Notes under the pieces: generated by a model | Database searches by the model: none | Told to the model about the DNA's origin: nothing | What the model saw: the letters and a program-made list of their open reading frames with translations, nothing else | Source: Crotophaga sulcirostris | Taxonomy: Eukaryota > Chordata > Aves > Cuculiformes > Crotophagidae | Length of the DNA: 64,000 bases | Direction of reading: 5' to 3' | NCBI GenBank assembly: GCA_013397455.1 | Contig: VYZB01000221.1 | Coordinates: 851,484-915,483, forward strand | Program-made: the position numbers and the translations under genes | Part shown: positions 48,278 to 61,200 of the stretch, one piece after another | Layout: each line of letters begins with the position of its first letter | How positions within the stretch are numbered: position 1 is the stretch's first letter

Positions 48278-51200
48278 CACAAGGACCTACGCAAACTACA
48301 AAACGATCAAAGACTGCTTCAATATCATAATGTAAAATTGTAATGGGAAGGCAGACAGGATGATAAAAAGAAGCAGATCTCTTTGAAATGTGAGTCAAGA
48401 GAAAAAAAGTGACAAGCTCATAATGTTTTCAGATGAGGATTTAAGATTATGGCACCTTCCACAAGAACAACATAAGAAGTGAACACCAAAACATGTAGCT
48501 GTTAAAACAACAAGATTAGCATAATTTTTGCCTGTTAGATAACTCCAGTATTAGAGAACTCGGCTAATTCCAGAAAAAAAAATATCCAAGGACAGAGAGA
48601 TGTAAGGTCGAATTAAATGGAGACCAATGCTGCTGAATAAAGTCTAGAGTGGTTTTCTGCTTTCAATACGGAAACTGCAGCCTCCTATAAAATAACAGTA
48701 CTGGGCTCCACTGATTTCCCAGTAGCAATTCCAAAAGCAGAAAGCTGCAAAAGCTCTCTCTTTTGGTAGTTTTGTGATGAGCAGCCATAAACTCAAGTTT
48801 AACTGAAAGGTGATTTTTGCAATTGCAAACACAAGCTTTAAAAGCTGCCATGTGCGGCACTGGCTGTGGGAAGCCTAATTCAAGATTAATACTCCAGCTG
48901 CAGGAAACCATGTGTTTTTATTTAGTGTCGACTACAAAACTTCTCTTTACTCATTGTTGAAACACAAGGTGCAGGAAGAACAGTTTTGTTCTACAACTGG
49001 AAAAGTACCCAAATTCCAGTTAACTCCTGACAGCGAGACTGGTTGACCGGCCATGCTGTGATGAAAAGAGTAAGGGCAGAAGCTCTGTACAAATAGACGA
49101 CAGATTGTCATGGATAGCCATGAAAAATACAGGCCAAAACACTTCACAGGGTGATAAAGGGGGGAAAAAATAAATAAATAAAGATAAATAAGAAAAAGAG
49201 ACCCAGCCAAGTTACACTGGAAAAAGCAAAACTAAATAAACTTTTCAATCATCTGTGAGCAAAACGTGCTTTTCATATGATGGAGAAAGGTGTACATGGC
49301 CGCCCCAGAAGTCTTGTAAGGTACCTGACTTGAAAATAGCACTAATATTCCTGTTAAAATCACCAATAAAATCAAAGGAGAATTGGGACAATTTCTCAGT
49401 TTTTGATGGATTCTTAGTTTGCCTACCTCTTATAGTCCTTCTGTAAAGTAAATCTCCATCTTTAGACAGAACAAAATGCCAGGTAGCAGGTTAAAAATGC
49501 TTCTAGATTTATCAGCCAATTTGGTCCTACCAAGTTAGGACAGTCTAATATATAAACACAACACTGTGGAACACAAACAGCAAAACAAAGTTGCAGGTTC
49601 AGTATTAGGATCTACTAATTTCATGGCAAGTAACAAACACTTGGTATTAAGCTGAAAACAAAGTGAATGATCAGTTTATGATTAAGCTTGTGGAGAAAGA
49701 CCTGCAGACAGATGTATAACTGTATTAGTATAAACTACTTCTGCGTACTGTCTTTTGTGTCTGCAAGGACATGATTCTAATACTTCAGGATGAGCATTGG
49801 TTACTTTTCAAGATGAAATATCTCTTTGATAATCTCCAGTGAACATTGGCTCAAGACCAAAGTAGCTACAATAAGAAATCAACATAAAAAGAAAATATTC
49901 ACAAGCACATGTATGAAGGAAGCCGAAGTAGGAGAAGAAGATAAAAAGCAGTAGGTTTTCTTTTGCTGCCAGCTGGTAGGACACATGGTCTAAGCCCCAC
50001 GAGGCGGCAGGTTGCCTGGCCCACAGGAGCTCCAGCATTCACAATGGTGATTTGTGGCAGGGAGCAAAACTCCAAACAACTTTAAACAAGAGGATCAATT
50101 TCAGCAATTCACATACTACCAATAAGCAAAAACTGGAGAAAGACAAAAATTATTGGATGCTATTAAAAATGAAATATTTTGTTCCATTTTACTCCTGCTG
50201 TGTATTTGCTTTGTATGAAGGGTGATTATTTGCTCATGCATGCTCGGGGGTGGGGGGTGGGGTTAAGAAAAGGTATTCAAGTTTTAACATGTATTTTTAT
50301 GAAAAAATCCTTGGCTTTCATCCAGTAATCTTTTTGTTTACTCATTATGATCTTAACATAGTCCTAAGCAAAGCAATTCCCACAGACATAATGTGGTATC
50401 TCTAACGGGTAAGAATTTTGTATTTCTGTGTTTGTTTGGCAGGTCAAGGTGGAAGGCTTTTTGGGTGCTTGCAGGATTTTCATTTTTTCTCATTTTGAAT
50501 TTAAAAAAAAGACAGATGTTCATAATTCTTCATTTCTGTGGAACCCTTATAAATGCTTTTCTGCACTTTAGCTGTTATTGTGAGTGATTCCCTTGCACAG
50601 TTCCACAAGCTACTCCTGTACAAGGAATAGAAGGACAAGTTAAGAAAATTATAAGTGATGTACCTAGGGAAGACAACACTGCACCATACATTACAAAGAC
50701 CAGAGGGATCCCAGAAACAAAACTAGAAAAAACTCTGTTCACAACATGCACTGCAGTGCAGAAAAACCCACAAAACTCAAATACCATCCTTGCCATTTTT
50801 GAAATCGAGCAAACTGGGGAAAAAACTGCAAAGGGGACCTGATAAAAATATAAGCTAATGTGTCATTTCTGTGGAAATATTTTATTGAGACTTTTGACCT
50901 TAAGCAACAGATACAGGAGACTTTTAAAGTCCAGTGAAGAAACTATTAGTCCTTCAATTAAAACCACCTCCATATCTGGTCAAGAAAGCTACTAAACATT
51001 CACAGTCTAAGCAAACAGAAATTGTGTTAGGAGAGTTTGGAGCAGCACTTTCTTCCCAAAATATTTGTCGTGACTGAATAGTAAGCATTAGGTGAGAGAA
51101 GTAAAGGATGTGTCCAAAACAGAATGTGACAGAAAACAACCCATAATGTTTGTACATACACAACAGTTCTAATCTCTCAGTTTCATTTGCTGTCAACTTT

Positions 51201-54200
51201 CGTGACTGGCAACATCAGACAGTGTGTTTTCTTGGTATGTTTACTAGGTCTATGAATGTAAGGAAGAGTACCAAAAATAGAGATGAAGTGACTGATTTCT
51301 TAGAAACAGAAACAAAAACGAGAAAAATGTTGTTAGTGCTTTTAATAGCTAACTCAAAGAAAACACAGAACAAGTAAGAAATTTACTTGGCAAGTAACAG
51401 AAATTAGAAATCTTCTGGATAATTTAGTGGACTAAATGACTTCGAAGACCATTCAGAAAAGCTGAAACACAGATATCTGTGTTGAACCTTATCTTACAGT
51501 ACGTAAATTACTGATCAATAAACTGAGATCCAGTAAATGGAGGGTTTTTTATATTATTTCAGTAATACATCAAGATGACACTCCTCTGAGAAGCATACTT
51601 GAGTTTGTGCAAGGTTTGCTCATCACCATTCCAAGGAGAAGGAGGACGTCTCAGCTAGCGCAAGCAATGCAAATGAAATAAAGATAAGCCTTTGTGCTGA
51701 TGCCTGGCATATCATTGTCAGTCATACAGTATCTTGTGTTGTCTTTTAAAAGTCAGCTAATGGAATAAAGCGTTCAAATGAGAATTGTTGTTTTCTTGAC
51801 TTTTTAATTTACATTAATTTTGCTACTGCTTTTTAAGGAAGCATTTAGCCTTTGTGGTTCCAAAGAAAAGACTGAAAATAAAAACTGTTTTCAGGCATCT
51901 GACTATTGGTCTGTCATACAAACTCTAGATAGTTATAGTTCATACAGTAGTAGATTAGTGATCTCCGTGGGTAAAAGATATTCTAATATATAGCAGCTAA
52001 TAAACATTAATACGTATCAATTTGTATTTCTATATAAAACAAATCTAGACATCATTACAATTTGTGGTATTCTGACATTTTGCTTATTTGAAGAAGGAAA
52101 AATAACCTCAAACCAAACATGGTTTGGTTTGGTTTGGTATGGTTAAATTGGGAATTATAAAGTCTACAGAAGGGACGATGAAGTCTGTGTCTGTGTCATT
52201 TGGGAAGTGCACATCAACATAAATTTTGCTCTTTCCTGGATGGCTAGACTTGTGATGTTACTACCATCCAGAGAAGTTCAACTTCTACATGCTTACATGA
52301 GATATTCCCCTGATGCAGTCCCTTCCACTAATCTCCTAAGTGTTGTATGTGATTCCTTCTGTGTGCAAAAGCTACAGGGCAAACTGCGATCAATGTGTAA
52401 TTTGACTTGATGCCCTTTGAGTTTCCCAGTACTCTGAAACAGGCAAAATCACTTAGAGTAGCTGATTCAATTTGTCAGGCTGCACTATGTGTAACATGTG
52501 TATCGGTCCTAATTCAGTCGTAGCAGAATAGGGTGTCTTGTCAGTCAATCAGCACACTGGGCTATTCGCAGGAGCACAGCAGAGGAAGACGTGAGCCATA
52601 AGCACTCCAAGAAAGAATATTTAGTTAGGGAGGAACTCATGTGTATGTACAAATATTAACATTTACAGTCACATAGCAATGCATTTTACAGAGCTAAATT
52701 CAGTGATTGCAGATATTGAAAGTTCATGGGACTGGTGCTTTCCCACATACCTCACCAAAGCTCTCTGAAGGAACAAAGAAATTCTTCCTTTGGCCGTTTT
52801 CTAACATGATTTTCCAGACTATCACCTCTCAGGAAGTTTTGAGACTTTTTGGTTTTGGTTTCGGTTTGCGTATTTTTTCTCTCAAACTGCCTGACACCAA
52901 CTGCCCCAGCACCATGAAGCACATTTCTAACAAGGAAAAGCAAGAGGGAGATACAGGTTCCTCCATTTAATATTGATTTCAAAGGCGAAGTTTTTCAAAC
53001 CAGCAAAGGCAGAAGTTCCCTTGGCATATCAGACGGCTGCTCGGCCATCAGATCTTTATACATAGTGTTTGAAATCAGATTAACAACAAAAAACTACAAT
53101 AGAACAAACAATGCATGTCTGTTGTTTAATATATTAATGTCAGGAAACAATCATTTACACTAGTTGTATCTGCACGTGATCAATCAGTTCAATTGTTTAT
53201 GGTTTAAAAGTGCATTAAAGAAGAATACATATTGAAACAATACCCTTTATTCCAGGATTTATCTGAAGGCTATGGTAATATTCATACAGGTAGGCAGACA
53301 GTGGGCCTATACAAAGGTAGATGCATATTTGTAATTCCCTTTCAAAAATAATAGTTTTATAAAATATACGAATTTGGTGTTTCATTTACATCCCAGGATC
53401 ATACTTTATCTTCAGTCTGAAACATGCTAGAACACCTTTGGCCTCTACTGAAAATACAAAAATATCTAACTTAAGAAAAAAGTGAGATATCCTACATTTA
53501 TTTAAACCACATACTACACTGAAGAATATTTTCTCAAAAATGTAGGAGTACTTACCTTTACTGATACACTATTACTTGAAATATCAGGATCCTAGAGAAT
53601 TACCATTAAAGCCTCCAGACAGCATGTGCTTTCCTTGATTGTCTCTTCTGTTGTTTATCTGAGCTCAGATTTGGACCCAAATAATTCAGAGAGAAGGCTT
53701 CAACAAGCATATTAACCCACGCAGCGCGGCATACGGTGTTTCATACATAATTATCAAAAAAAATGCATCTGAAATACAGTCAGCACAGAAGATATCACAA
53801 ACAAATTGCACCCTTAACATTTTAATTTTAACAAAAGGCTTTAAAAAGTCTTTACACTTTTGTGCAAATTGCCTGCCCTTTGTGCACCAGCATCCTCGCT
53901 GGGGTGCTGATAACCTACTCAGGGTACCTACAGTCAACTGGATCGTGCATTTCTCTACCCTGATTAAGTAAGTAATGTTCACATCCTGGGAATCCCCCAT
54001 GGAGCAGCAGCGTTCCTACGTGCCCGGCCATAACACCAGTAATGACTGGATTCTGAGACAATTTGAAAACCTTCCTCAACACACTTATTTCTGTTTTTCA
54101 ACCCATATTCAAAGTGATGCTTTGGCATTGTTATGTGATTTTTGACAAGGTTACAGTAAATTCATCATGCTAAATGGAAATGTTTCTGGCAGATGTCTAC

Positions 54201-55275
54201 TCTGCAACAATCAAGCTATGTGTACAGTAAAATATGACAACCACAGTGCTACTTTTAGTTGCAAAAATTATACATATAATACTTTATTAATGCTAACTGG
54301 GAGCACAATTATGCAGTATATTATTTATTTTTTCATTAGAAAACCTTTATTATAAAAAGTGGCTTCTGTCTATTATATTGAACTAAAATTTAAAAAATTT
54401 AGTCTTGAGTCAAAAGTTGTTATTGGCAAAAAGAAATTAAACAAGCATATGTGCTAATACAAAAAGAGTTTCTTTTTCAACTCTTCAGACTTTTTCCCTT
54501 AGTCACTACCAAATTATTTTTTCAGTCTTTTCTAGTTTTCTTTCTAAAGGCTTCCCTGGAACAACAGATTTAGAAAGCTATTTGATGGGAAAAATCTCTG
54601 AATCATTAAAGAGGAATACCGTAACTTTTCCAAAAGCAAACATTGCAAAACAGGAGAAAAACAATTTGGATTGTGAAAGCAATTTATTCATATTTATGCA
54701 AGTCAACCTTAAATCACACAAAACAACTTTTTCCACGAGTAGTGGAATTAATTTTCATTTGTGTGTTTTCAATCCTTCAGCTTGATTCCCTTACATTTAA
54801 TAGAACAGGAACTTCAGCTGTAGTTTTTTCCACAATTAAACACTTTTATTAAGTCTCTCTTCCGTGGGTTCTCTGATAGTTTATAAGAACAGAGTAAATT
54901 CTGCAAGTGCCCCCTCACTGGGATAAGAATAGGCTGCTTGTTAGGGTTTTGAGTTTTTTTAAAATTTTCTCTCATTTTCTCTCTCATTTTTCACTTGGTT
55001 TAAATGGGAGCAACAGGCTTAAAAGTTATTAATATGGAATAAGAAAATGGACAAACATGCATGAAAGCATATACATCACAGTGGATTATTAAGCACTTTT
55101 CTTTCTCGAAAACAGGCTAAGAAAATGAGAAAATTTATTTCTGTCATTGAAGAAATCCCCACGTCTCAAAATACAGTGTAATAAACTGCTTATGATTTCC
55201 ATTGGGGTCAATTTTAATTTCATCATTCCACTCTCTGAAGAATACCACAGAAGTGAAGAAGCAGCAGCCTGAGGG
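48278..55275. other. Gene-free DNA with simple repeats
   Basis: An AAAT-like tract lies at about 49165-49195 and a G-rich run (G5-T-G6-T-G4) at 50246-50262. At 52111-52129 AACCAAAC pairs with GTTTGGTT across a 3-nt loop, inside a short TTTGG tract. No coding gene, RNA gene or interspersed repeat is recognised. Confidence 0.45.
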
Positions 55276-55319
55276 AAACAAACAAATAAACAAACAAGCA
55301 AACAAACAAACAAATAAAA
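55276..55319. repeat. (AAAC)n microsatellite
   Basis: About eleven units of AAAC with interruptions to AAAT and AAGC. It explains the low-complexity peptides (runs of VCLF on the minus strand, KQTN-like on the plus strand) seen in the frames across it. Confidence 0.9.
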
Positions 55320-56174
55320 CTAACAGTATAGTTTGTGAGTTGAATTTCTCCTGGAGTAGGGGAATGCAAAACTGTTGCTGAATCAATGTAACACAGAACT
55401 GTATTAAACTCTAACTAAGGAGGTGAAATACACAGTAAACTCTACACAAGCCTGATCTTTCCATCTGCTCTACAGTTTCCCATATTGCAACATGTGGAAG
55501 GAGAGTGCACAATAAAAAAAACCAGTACCCATTTCTTTTCCTCAGCCCAGAGCAACTGGACCTCATAGCTCTGTAGTTTTGCTCTTTTAACATTTCAGGG
55601 TAGATTTGTAATGGCTATAATGAGCCTACTGACAGCTCACAACACACAAATCCCAGTGGTCTTGGTTTAATACACTGGAATGCATTTTGTCCTGTAAATT
55701 TTCCATAAACTTCTAGATCATAGATGAACTTCCATGCTTTATTTCAGTGATATGATAAGACGCTGTTCATCTTCTTTTCACAGTCCATTTTAATAATTTT
55801 TTTTATATTAAGTAAATTCACTTTTTATCTGTGATGTTTGTTTTATAGGTAATTCATCCAATTTAAAGTATTTCCTTAGCAACTTCAATTTAGCTTTGCC
55901 CTTGAAATTAACATTTAATGTGTTTTACATTTTTTGCAATAGAAATTAATCTTTATTTGAATTATTAGTTCAGAACAATAACCCACATTCATCACATTTG
56001 AATGTTGGGATGGAAAACATATGTGACTGTCACATTATTCCAGACAGCTACCATGAGAGAAGACAAACAACTTTGTGTTGTGGAGTTCCTGCACTAGCAA
56101 AACAATGCACAATTTCAAGTTCATTTCAGTAGATTAGACACATGTACTGGTACTTCTTATGTTCCCACCAGCAA

Positions 56175-56270
56175 GGGGAAAGAAAAGAAAAGAAAAGAAA
56201 AGAAAAGAAAAGAAAAGAAAAGAAAAGAAAAGAAAAGAAAAGAAAAGAAAAGAAAAGAAAAGAAAAGAAA
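56175..56270 (+). repeat. (AAAAG)n microsatellite up to the gap
   Basis: About nineteen perfect pentanucleotide units run to the assembly gap. The perfect purity points to an unstable, recently expanded tract. Its true length is unknown because the assembly breaks inside it. Confidence 0.97.
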
Positions 56271-56565
56271 NNNNNNNNNNNNNNNNNNNNNNNNNNNNNN
56301 NNNNNNNNNNNNNNNNNNNNNNNNNNNNNNNNNNNNNNNNNNNNNNNNNNNNNNNNNNNNNNNNNNNNNNNNNNNNNNNNNNNNNNNNNNNNNNNNNNNN
56401 NNNNNNNNNNNNNNNNNNNNNNNNNNNNNNNNNNNNNNNNNNNNNNNNNNNNNNNNNNNNNNNNNNNNNNNNNNNNNNNNNNNNNNNNNNNNNNNNNNNN
56501 NNNNNNNNNNNNNNNNNNNNNNNNNNNNNNNNNNNNNNNNNNNNNNNNNNNNNNNNNNNNNNNNN
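56271..56565. other. Assembly gap (295 N)
   Basis: A run of 295 N lies between two purine microsatellites, so the missing bases are almost surely more of the same. The size may be an estimate. The long open frames of KRKEK type that span it are artefacts of repeat plus N. Confidence 0.99.
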
Positions 56566-56566
56566 A

Positions 56567-56598
<32 letters not shown>

Positions 56599-56614
56599 AA
56601 AAGAAAAGAAAGAC
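56566..56614 (+). repeat. (AAAG)n microsatellite after the gap
   Basis: Tetranucleotide units AAAG run from the gap to about 56598 and end in mixed AAAAAG/AAAAG units. The unit differs from the pentanucleotide on the left side, so the change of period lies inside the gap. Confidence 0.95.
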
Positions 56615-57689
56615 CAAACTAACCCACCAAGTAAAATCCCATCTCAGAGATGCTGTAGAACCTGTTATGGAAAGGCAGTTTAAAGAGATTTGCTTTATCT
56701 GATACAGGTGTCTTACCTGCAGAGCATGGGACAGAAAACATCACTTCCTCATTAAATGCTCTCTCTGAAAACAGATGATAAACAGTAGAGAATACTGCTA
56801 CTTTTCTTATACAGCTAGAATATATAGAGGTATTATGCCAATGAAAGTTTTATGGAAAAACATTTCCTTCTATTCTTTTTAATGATTGACAAAGTAAGAA
56901 TTTTACAAAACTCACTCAAATGATTAAATTACCTAGTAGTGCTGCCAGAAAACAAATCATGTGGTATTACTGCACCACCTCATCTAACCTCTCCAGTATC
57001 AAAGCAAATAAAATTCTATCTATTTCAACATTTATTGATTATATATTTTTATATTTTTCTATGTATATGCTGTACGTATTTAAGTGTGTATGTACGCACA
57101 TACACACACAGCCTTTCAAAGGAAAGTATCTTTCACAAACGCATTCCACTGAGAGCTAAAACCACCAGGAGGTAGGTAAACAAACGTTGCATTTGGTACT
57201 TTGTTCCACTCATTACTATCTTCTCAGTTACATTCAGGCAAGAAACTGGACACCAGTTTTTGTTTGGTTTTAGATTTTAGGTCTTTCTGCATCTCTCTGG
57301 CAGAATAAGAAAAGCTTCAATATACAGTAATTTTCCTCTGTGAAGATACTGGTATAGCATGATGAAGTCACATCTGCTGGACAAACTATATAGAATAAGC
57401 TCTATAATTCTCTCCTTTTAAAGCAATTTTTGTCTCCAAGTCATTTCTTTTGCACTGTTTCTGTTTTTCAAAACATGAAGGTCAGAAAGCAGTGTTCTGA
57501 AACTGGTTTCCTAAGTACGCACTCTTCCCTGCTTCCACTCACTGCATTATCCATTTAAAAATCGAAAGGTCATCGTGAAAGGCCACAGCATTTCAACTGA
57601 ACACCATTGTTCAGTACCTTCTTCATCATGATCCTCAAGTCTTTTCAAAGTGTTTAAAATGAATTCTTTTTTTTTCTGCGAAGCATATT
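56615..57689. other. Gene-free AT-rich DNA
   Basis: Only short open frames are present. A CA-rich stretch at about 57095-57112 is simple sequence. The last few hundred bases may be the 3' part of the fossil that follows, but it is too decayed to claim. Confidence 0.45.
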
Positions 57690-58250
57690 CTAAATATTTC
57701 ATTTTTCTTTCATACCATGGTAAAATATTTTCTCAGAATTGGTCCGTCTTATCAGGTCCAGATTGTTCTAAATAAGCACCTTGTAACAAGGTACATATCT
57801 AATTCACTCTTCCACCAACTATTGATTCAGTTACAAATTCTGCCAGAAATGTTTCCAGATAATTGATGAAAATGTTGAATAGTGGCAGGGATGTTACCAA
57901 TATTCATAGTACTTCTCTAAAACCACCATTTTAACAATTATTTTAAAACTACTATTTGAGACTTATCTGTTACTTAGATTCAGTCTACGACATCTGCACA
58001 TAGTAATATTCCAGATCAGGATGTCATATAAATCCTAAGCCAAACGTGTTAAGAACTCAAGTATATTATGGCTATATGATTATTTTTACCAGCCAAACTT
58101 ATATTCTTATTAATAAGAAACAATCAAGAACTACTTCCCATAAAACTATCTTGTATTGCATTAGTACTTCTCCACAATTCCTCTTTATTTCCAGATGAAG
58201 CTTCCAGTGATTGAGAATAAAATGAGCTTTCCCCAAATTCTAGTTACCGT
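57690..58250 (-). mobile_element. Ancient CR1-clade reverse transcriptase fossil, antisense
   Basis: Conceptual reading of the minus strand, with frame changes, follows a CR1/L3-type reverse transcriptase in order. Recognisable pieces are QDSFMGSSS (consensus Q-GF-KG-S, about 58150), IAIIYL followed by a shifted TFGLGF (the IYLDF-KAFD region with the first catalytic aspartate, about 58030-58080), LFNIFIN (about 57870), and VGGRVN (about 57800, after the place of the FADD box). Stops and frameshifts are frequent and the key aspartates are lost. The element is old, of the kind shared across amniotes. No 3' tail is preserved. Confidence 0.72.
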
Positions 58251-61200
58251 AGAAGATGAAGAATAGCGCAGTAGTGTCAACCTTTTGTAATGCAGTTTGT
58301 TTATGTTAAAATCCACTCTCCCCTAACATCTTAAAACCATTTGGTGAGGCTACCACAAAGCTGCAGGAAAGTTTAATAAGCAAAATAGCACTCTTCATAA
58401 GCAGGGCTTTCTACGTAGATAAATATGTATCAGGCATAAAAAAAAGCAATGATAACCAATAGAACTCAACAAGACATTTTAGTGAATACACAGAGGATGC
58501 TGGATTAGTAAACAGTGTTGAACAGAAATGGCAAGAAGTTGAAAGCTCGGATGGAGCAAAAATACGGATGTAACAAATGGAGATTAGCTTTAATGACATG
58601 CTAGATTAATTTTCTCTTTCTGTTTTCTAAGACAACACTTGCAGGTCTCCACCCTTGAAATTTTAAACAGTGTTCTACAAATCCCATGAAAATCTTTGAA
58701 GTGTTTATGTAGAAAATCATAATGTTAATTCTTTGGACTGCTTCCTTTAAAGAAGTTACGGTGCAGCTGCAACAGACATGAAAATGTTTTTTACCTCAAC
58801 AAACCATCCAACACCTATGTTTCTTATTAGCAGAGAAAGTCCCTTCACAAGTTGTTTTCCTCATTCTTAGGGTATTTTGCAATGAGAAGCATAGCTCATA
58901 CAGTCTATAATGCCTGAAACAGATGTTGTACTGAAGAAGACAGGTTGAAGAAACCAGACTGGATTTCTTTGGACTAGTTAAGAGAAAACTAGGCAGGAGT
59001 ACACAAACTATAGGAAAGGTTAATATAGGAAAGATTCTGACAAGAGCAGGGAGATTGTTCTGCACATCCACTGGTAATAGAACATGGATACATCAGTCTT
59101 CCTCGCAGAAAGTAAAGTAAGATTAAATGGGATGTTAGAAAAAGGCTTTCTATCTGTAGGACAACTGCAGCACTAGTGCCAACTCAAGATTGTCCAAAAT
59201 TCCCTTCATCAGAGGTTTTCAACAACATGTTTTTCAGACACTGTTTCAGCTTAGACTGCCTAACTAGAAGTTCTCTAGAAGTTCCGTTCAACCATGAACC
59301 TCTGTGTTTCCACAATATTTGTGTGCGTATTTTGGAATGAACATCTTTCCATATTAGCCTTATTTATACAAATGAACCTGCAAAGTAATTTCCAGCAAAA
59401 GTTGGAAGTTAGTCTTACTCAGAAATCTAGTATATTTTTGTCTGTTCCATACAATCTGTGAGATGTAAGTTCAGTATGATATACCATTTTTTCATTTACA
59501 TGTGCATAAAATACAAAAATATTACAGTTCTGCTTTCTGATGCTACAAAAATTACTGTCAGCTTTAAAAGCAGGTGAAACATGTAAAAATATCATTTTAA
59601 CACCAAAACCACATTTTCACCATAGGTTTTTGTATCAAGACTTGCATATGCAATACATGGAACAATTTAAAAATCATTTTGATGAATTATGAATCACCTG
59701 TAAAAAAATAAATAAGTGAAGACATTCTCAATTTTGGTAAATATTTATAGAGCCAAACAATATGAAGTATATGAAACAATCAAATTTCTAGTGAAAATGT
59801 GTGCAAGTAGGTTTATTTTGAAAGGAAAATTCCTACTCCCAGTGTCATACCCAATTAAATTCTCCAGGTAATGACCCCATTTGCATAGAGAGCTGAACCC
59901 ACAAGTGGGAATTTTAATGGGCACACCACCTGAGTACATTAATTGAGAGTGACACTACTTGAACTAGTTTTGTGCTTACCCCACTGAAAATTCTACTCAT
60001 ATTATTTTTAATGTCAAGCTACAAGTCAAATTTCAAGATGATGGATTTGTTCTTTTTTAAGCATTGAATTTGAATAAAAGAAAGCTTTAATTCTGTTATG
60101 CATTGCATAGCTTTAACTAATCTGTAGTTCTGATTCTCACCATTGCTTCATTTTTTCAGTGATTGGAATTTAATTTTATTCATTAATTTGTGAATAATTA
60201 GATAGAAAATAATGCCTTCAGCGACTAAATTGCTTTTGGATTGCTGTTTAATATACTTTTACCAGAATGTGTGTTACAGTTAAGCTAGCATGATAGTTTA
60301 CTAAAATGTAACTGTGTAAATATGTCTAATTATTTTTTTCTGAAGAAACAAGACTGAATAGAAAATTTCAGTCATGGATACCTTAATTTTCTTAAACTTA
60401 ATCCCATGAAAGCTTGGTAGTTGCAAAGCAGATTACCAATGCAGAGACAGCAGTAGTGTCAACAGTAGTAGAATCTTGCACCATACTTCCCCTCATCCTT
60501 CACGCGTTACTTGGAATGCCCTTGAAGTTATTGTGGATTCTAAACCACTGCTGTTAGTCTACATTAAATATGTAATCAAGGTGTCTCCTTCTCACATGAA
60601 GAAACAGACAAATGGAGTTGCACTTCCTAGGGAGGAAAACAAACCCATGTTGTTCAATACATTTTTTTTTTCCCAGATTGCTCTTCTTAGTCTTCAATAA
60701 CTGAAAGCTGCACAGAATCTAAAAGCTACCATATACATGCCACTATAAAAGGTATTAATTTTAAAATAATGTACTGGTTTTATTCTTGCGAATACGTTTG
60801 CAAGACTCTGCAGAGTCCATCTCAACAGAACTAGTTCTTTATTTCAATTAACAAGTCACAATCCATATTTTGAACTTCATATATTCAAATATAAAACATT
60901 TTTGAACTACCATTCTTTAGATATATTCCAAAGCTCCAAATACATCACTTTCAGACATTTACTTGACTAGGAGTTGCATATAGCAGTGAATATAGAAAAG
61001 ACAAAAAAAAATTACAACATAACATACGTCTTGGTATTGTCCTAGACCTCCATAATAAAAGTCCCTTCTGTTCAACAAAACAAACTATCTTGCAATAAAG
61101 CTAAAGAAACAAAAGTAGGCACTGTAGAAAAAGATTGTAACATGAAACACACGCAAGCTGGGAGTACTGCATATTCACAGTGTGGTCACTTTGTGCAACT

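Noticed and set aside
50246..50262. G-quadruplex candidate (G5-T-G6-T-G4)
   Set aside because: Only three separated G runs are present, so a canonical four-tract fold needs a split of the six-G run with no loop; too weak to claim.
56126..56702. Long open frames of KRKEK or FLFFS type across the gap, both strands
   Set aside because: They are translations of the AAAAG/AAAG microsatellite and of N; no real protein is encoded.
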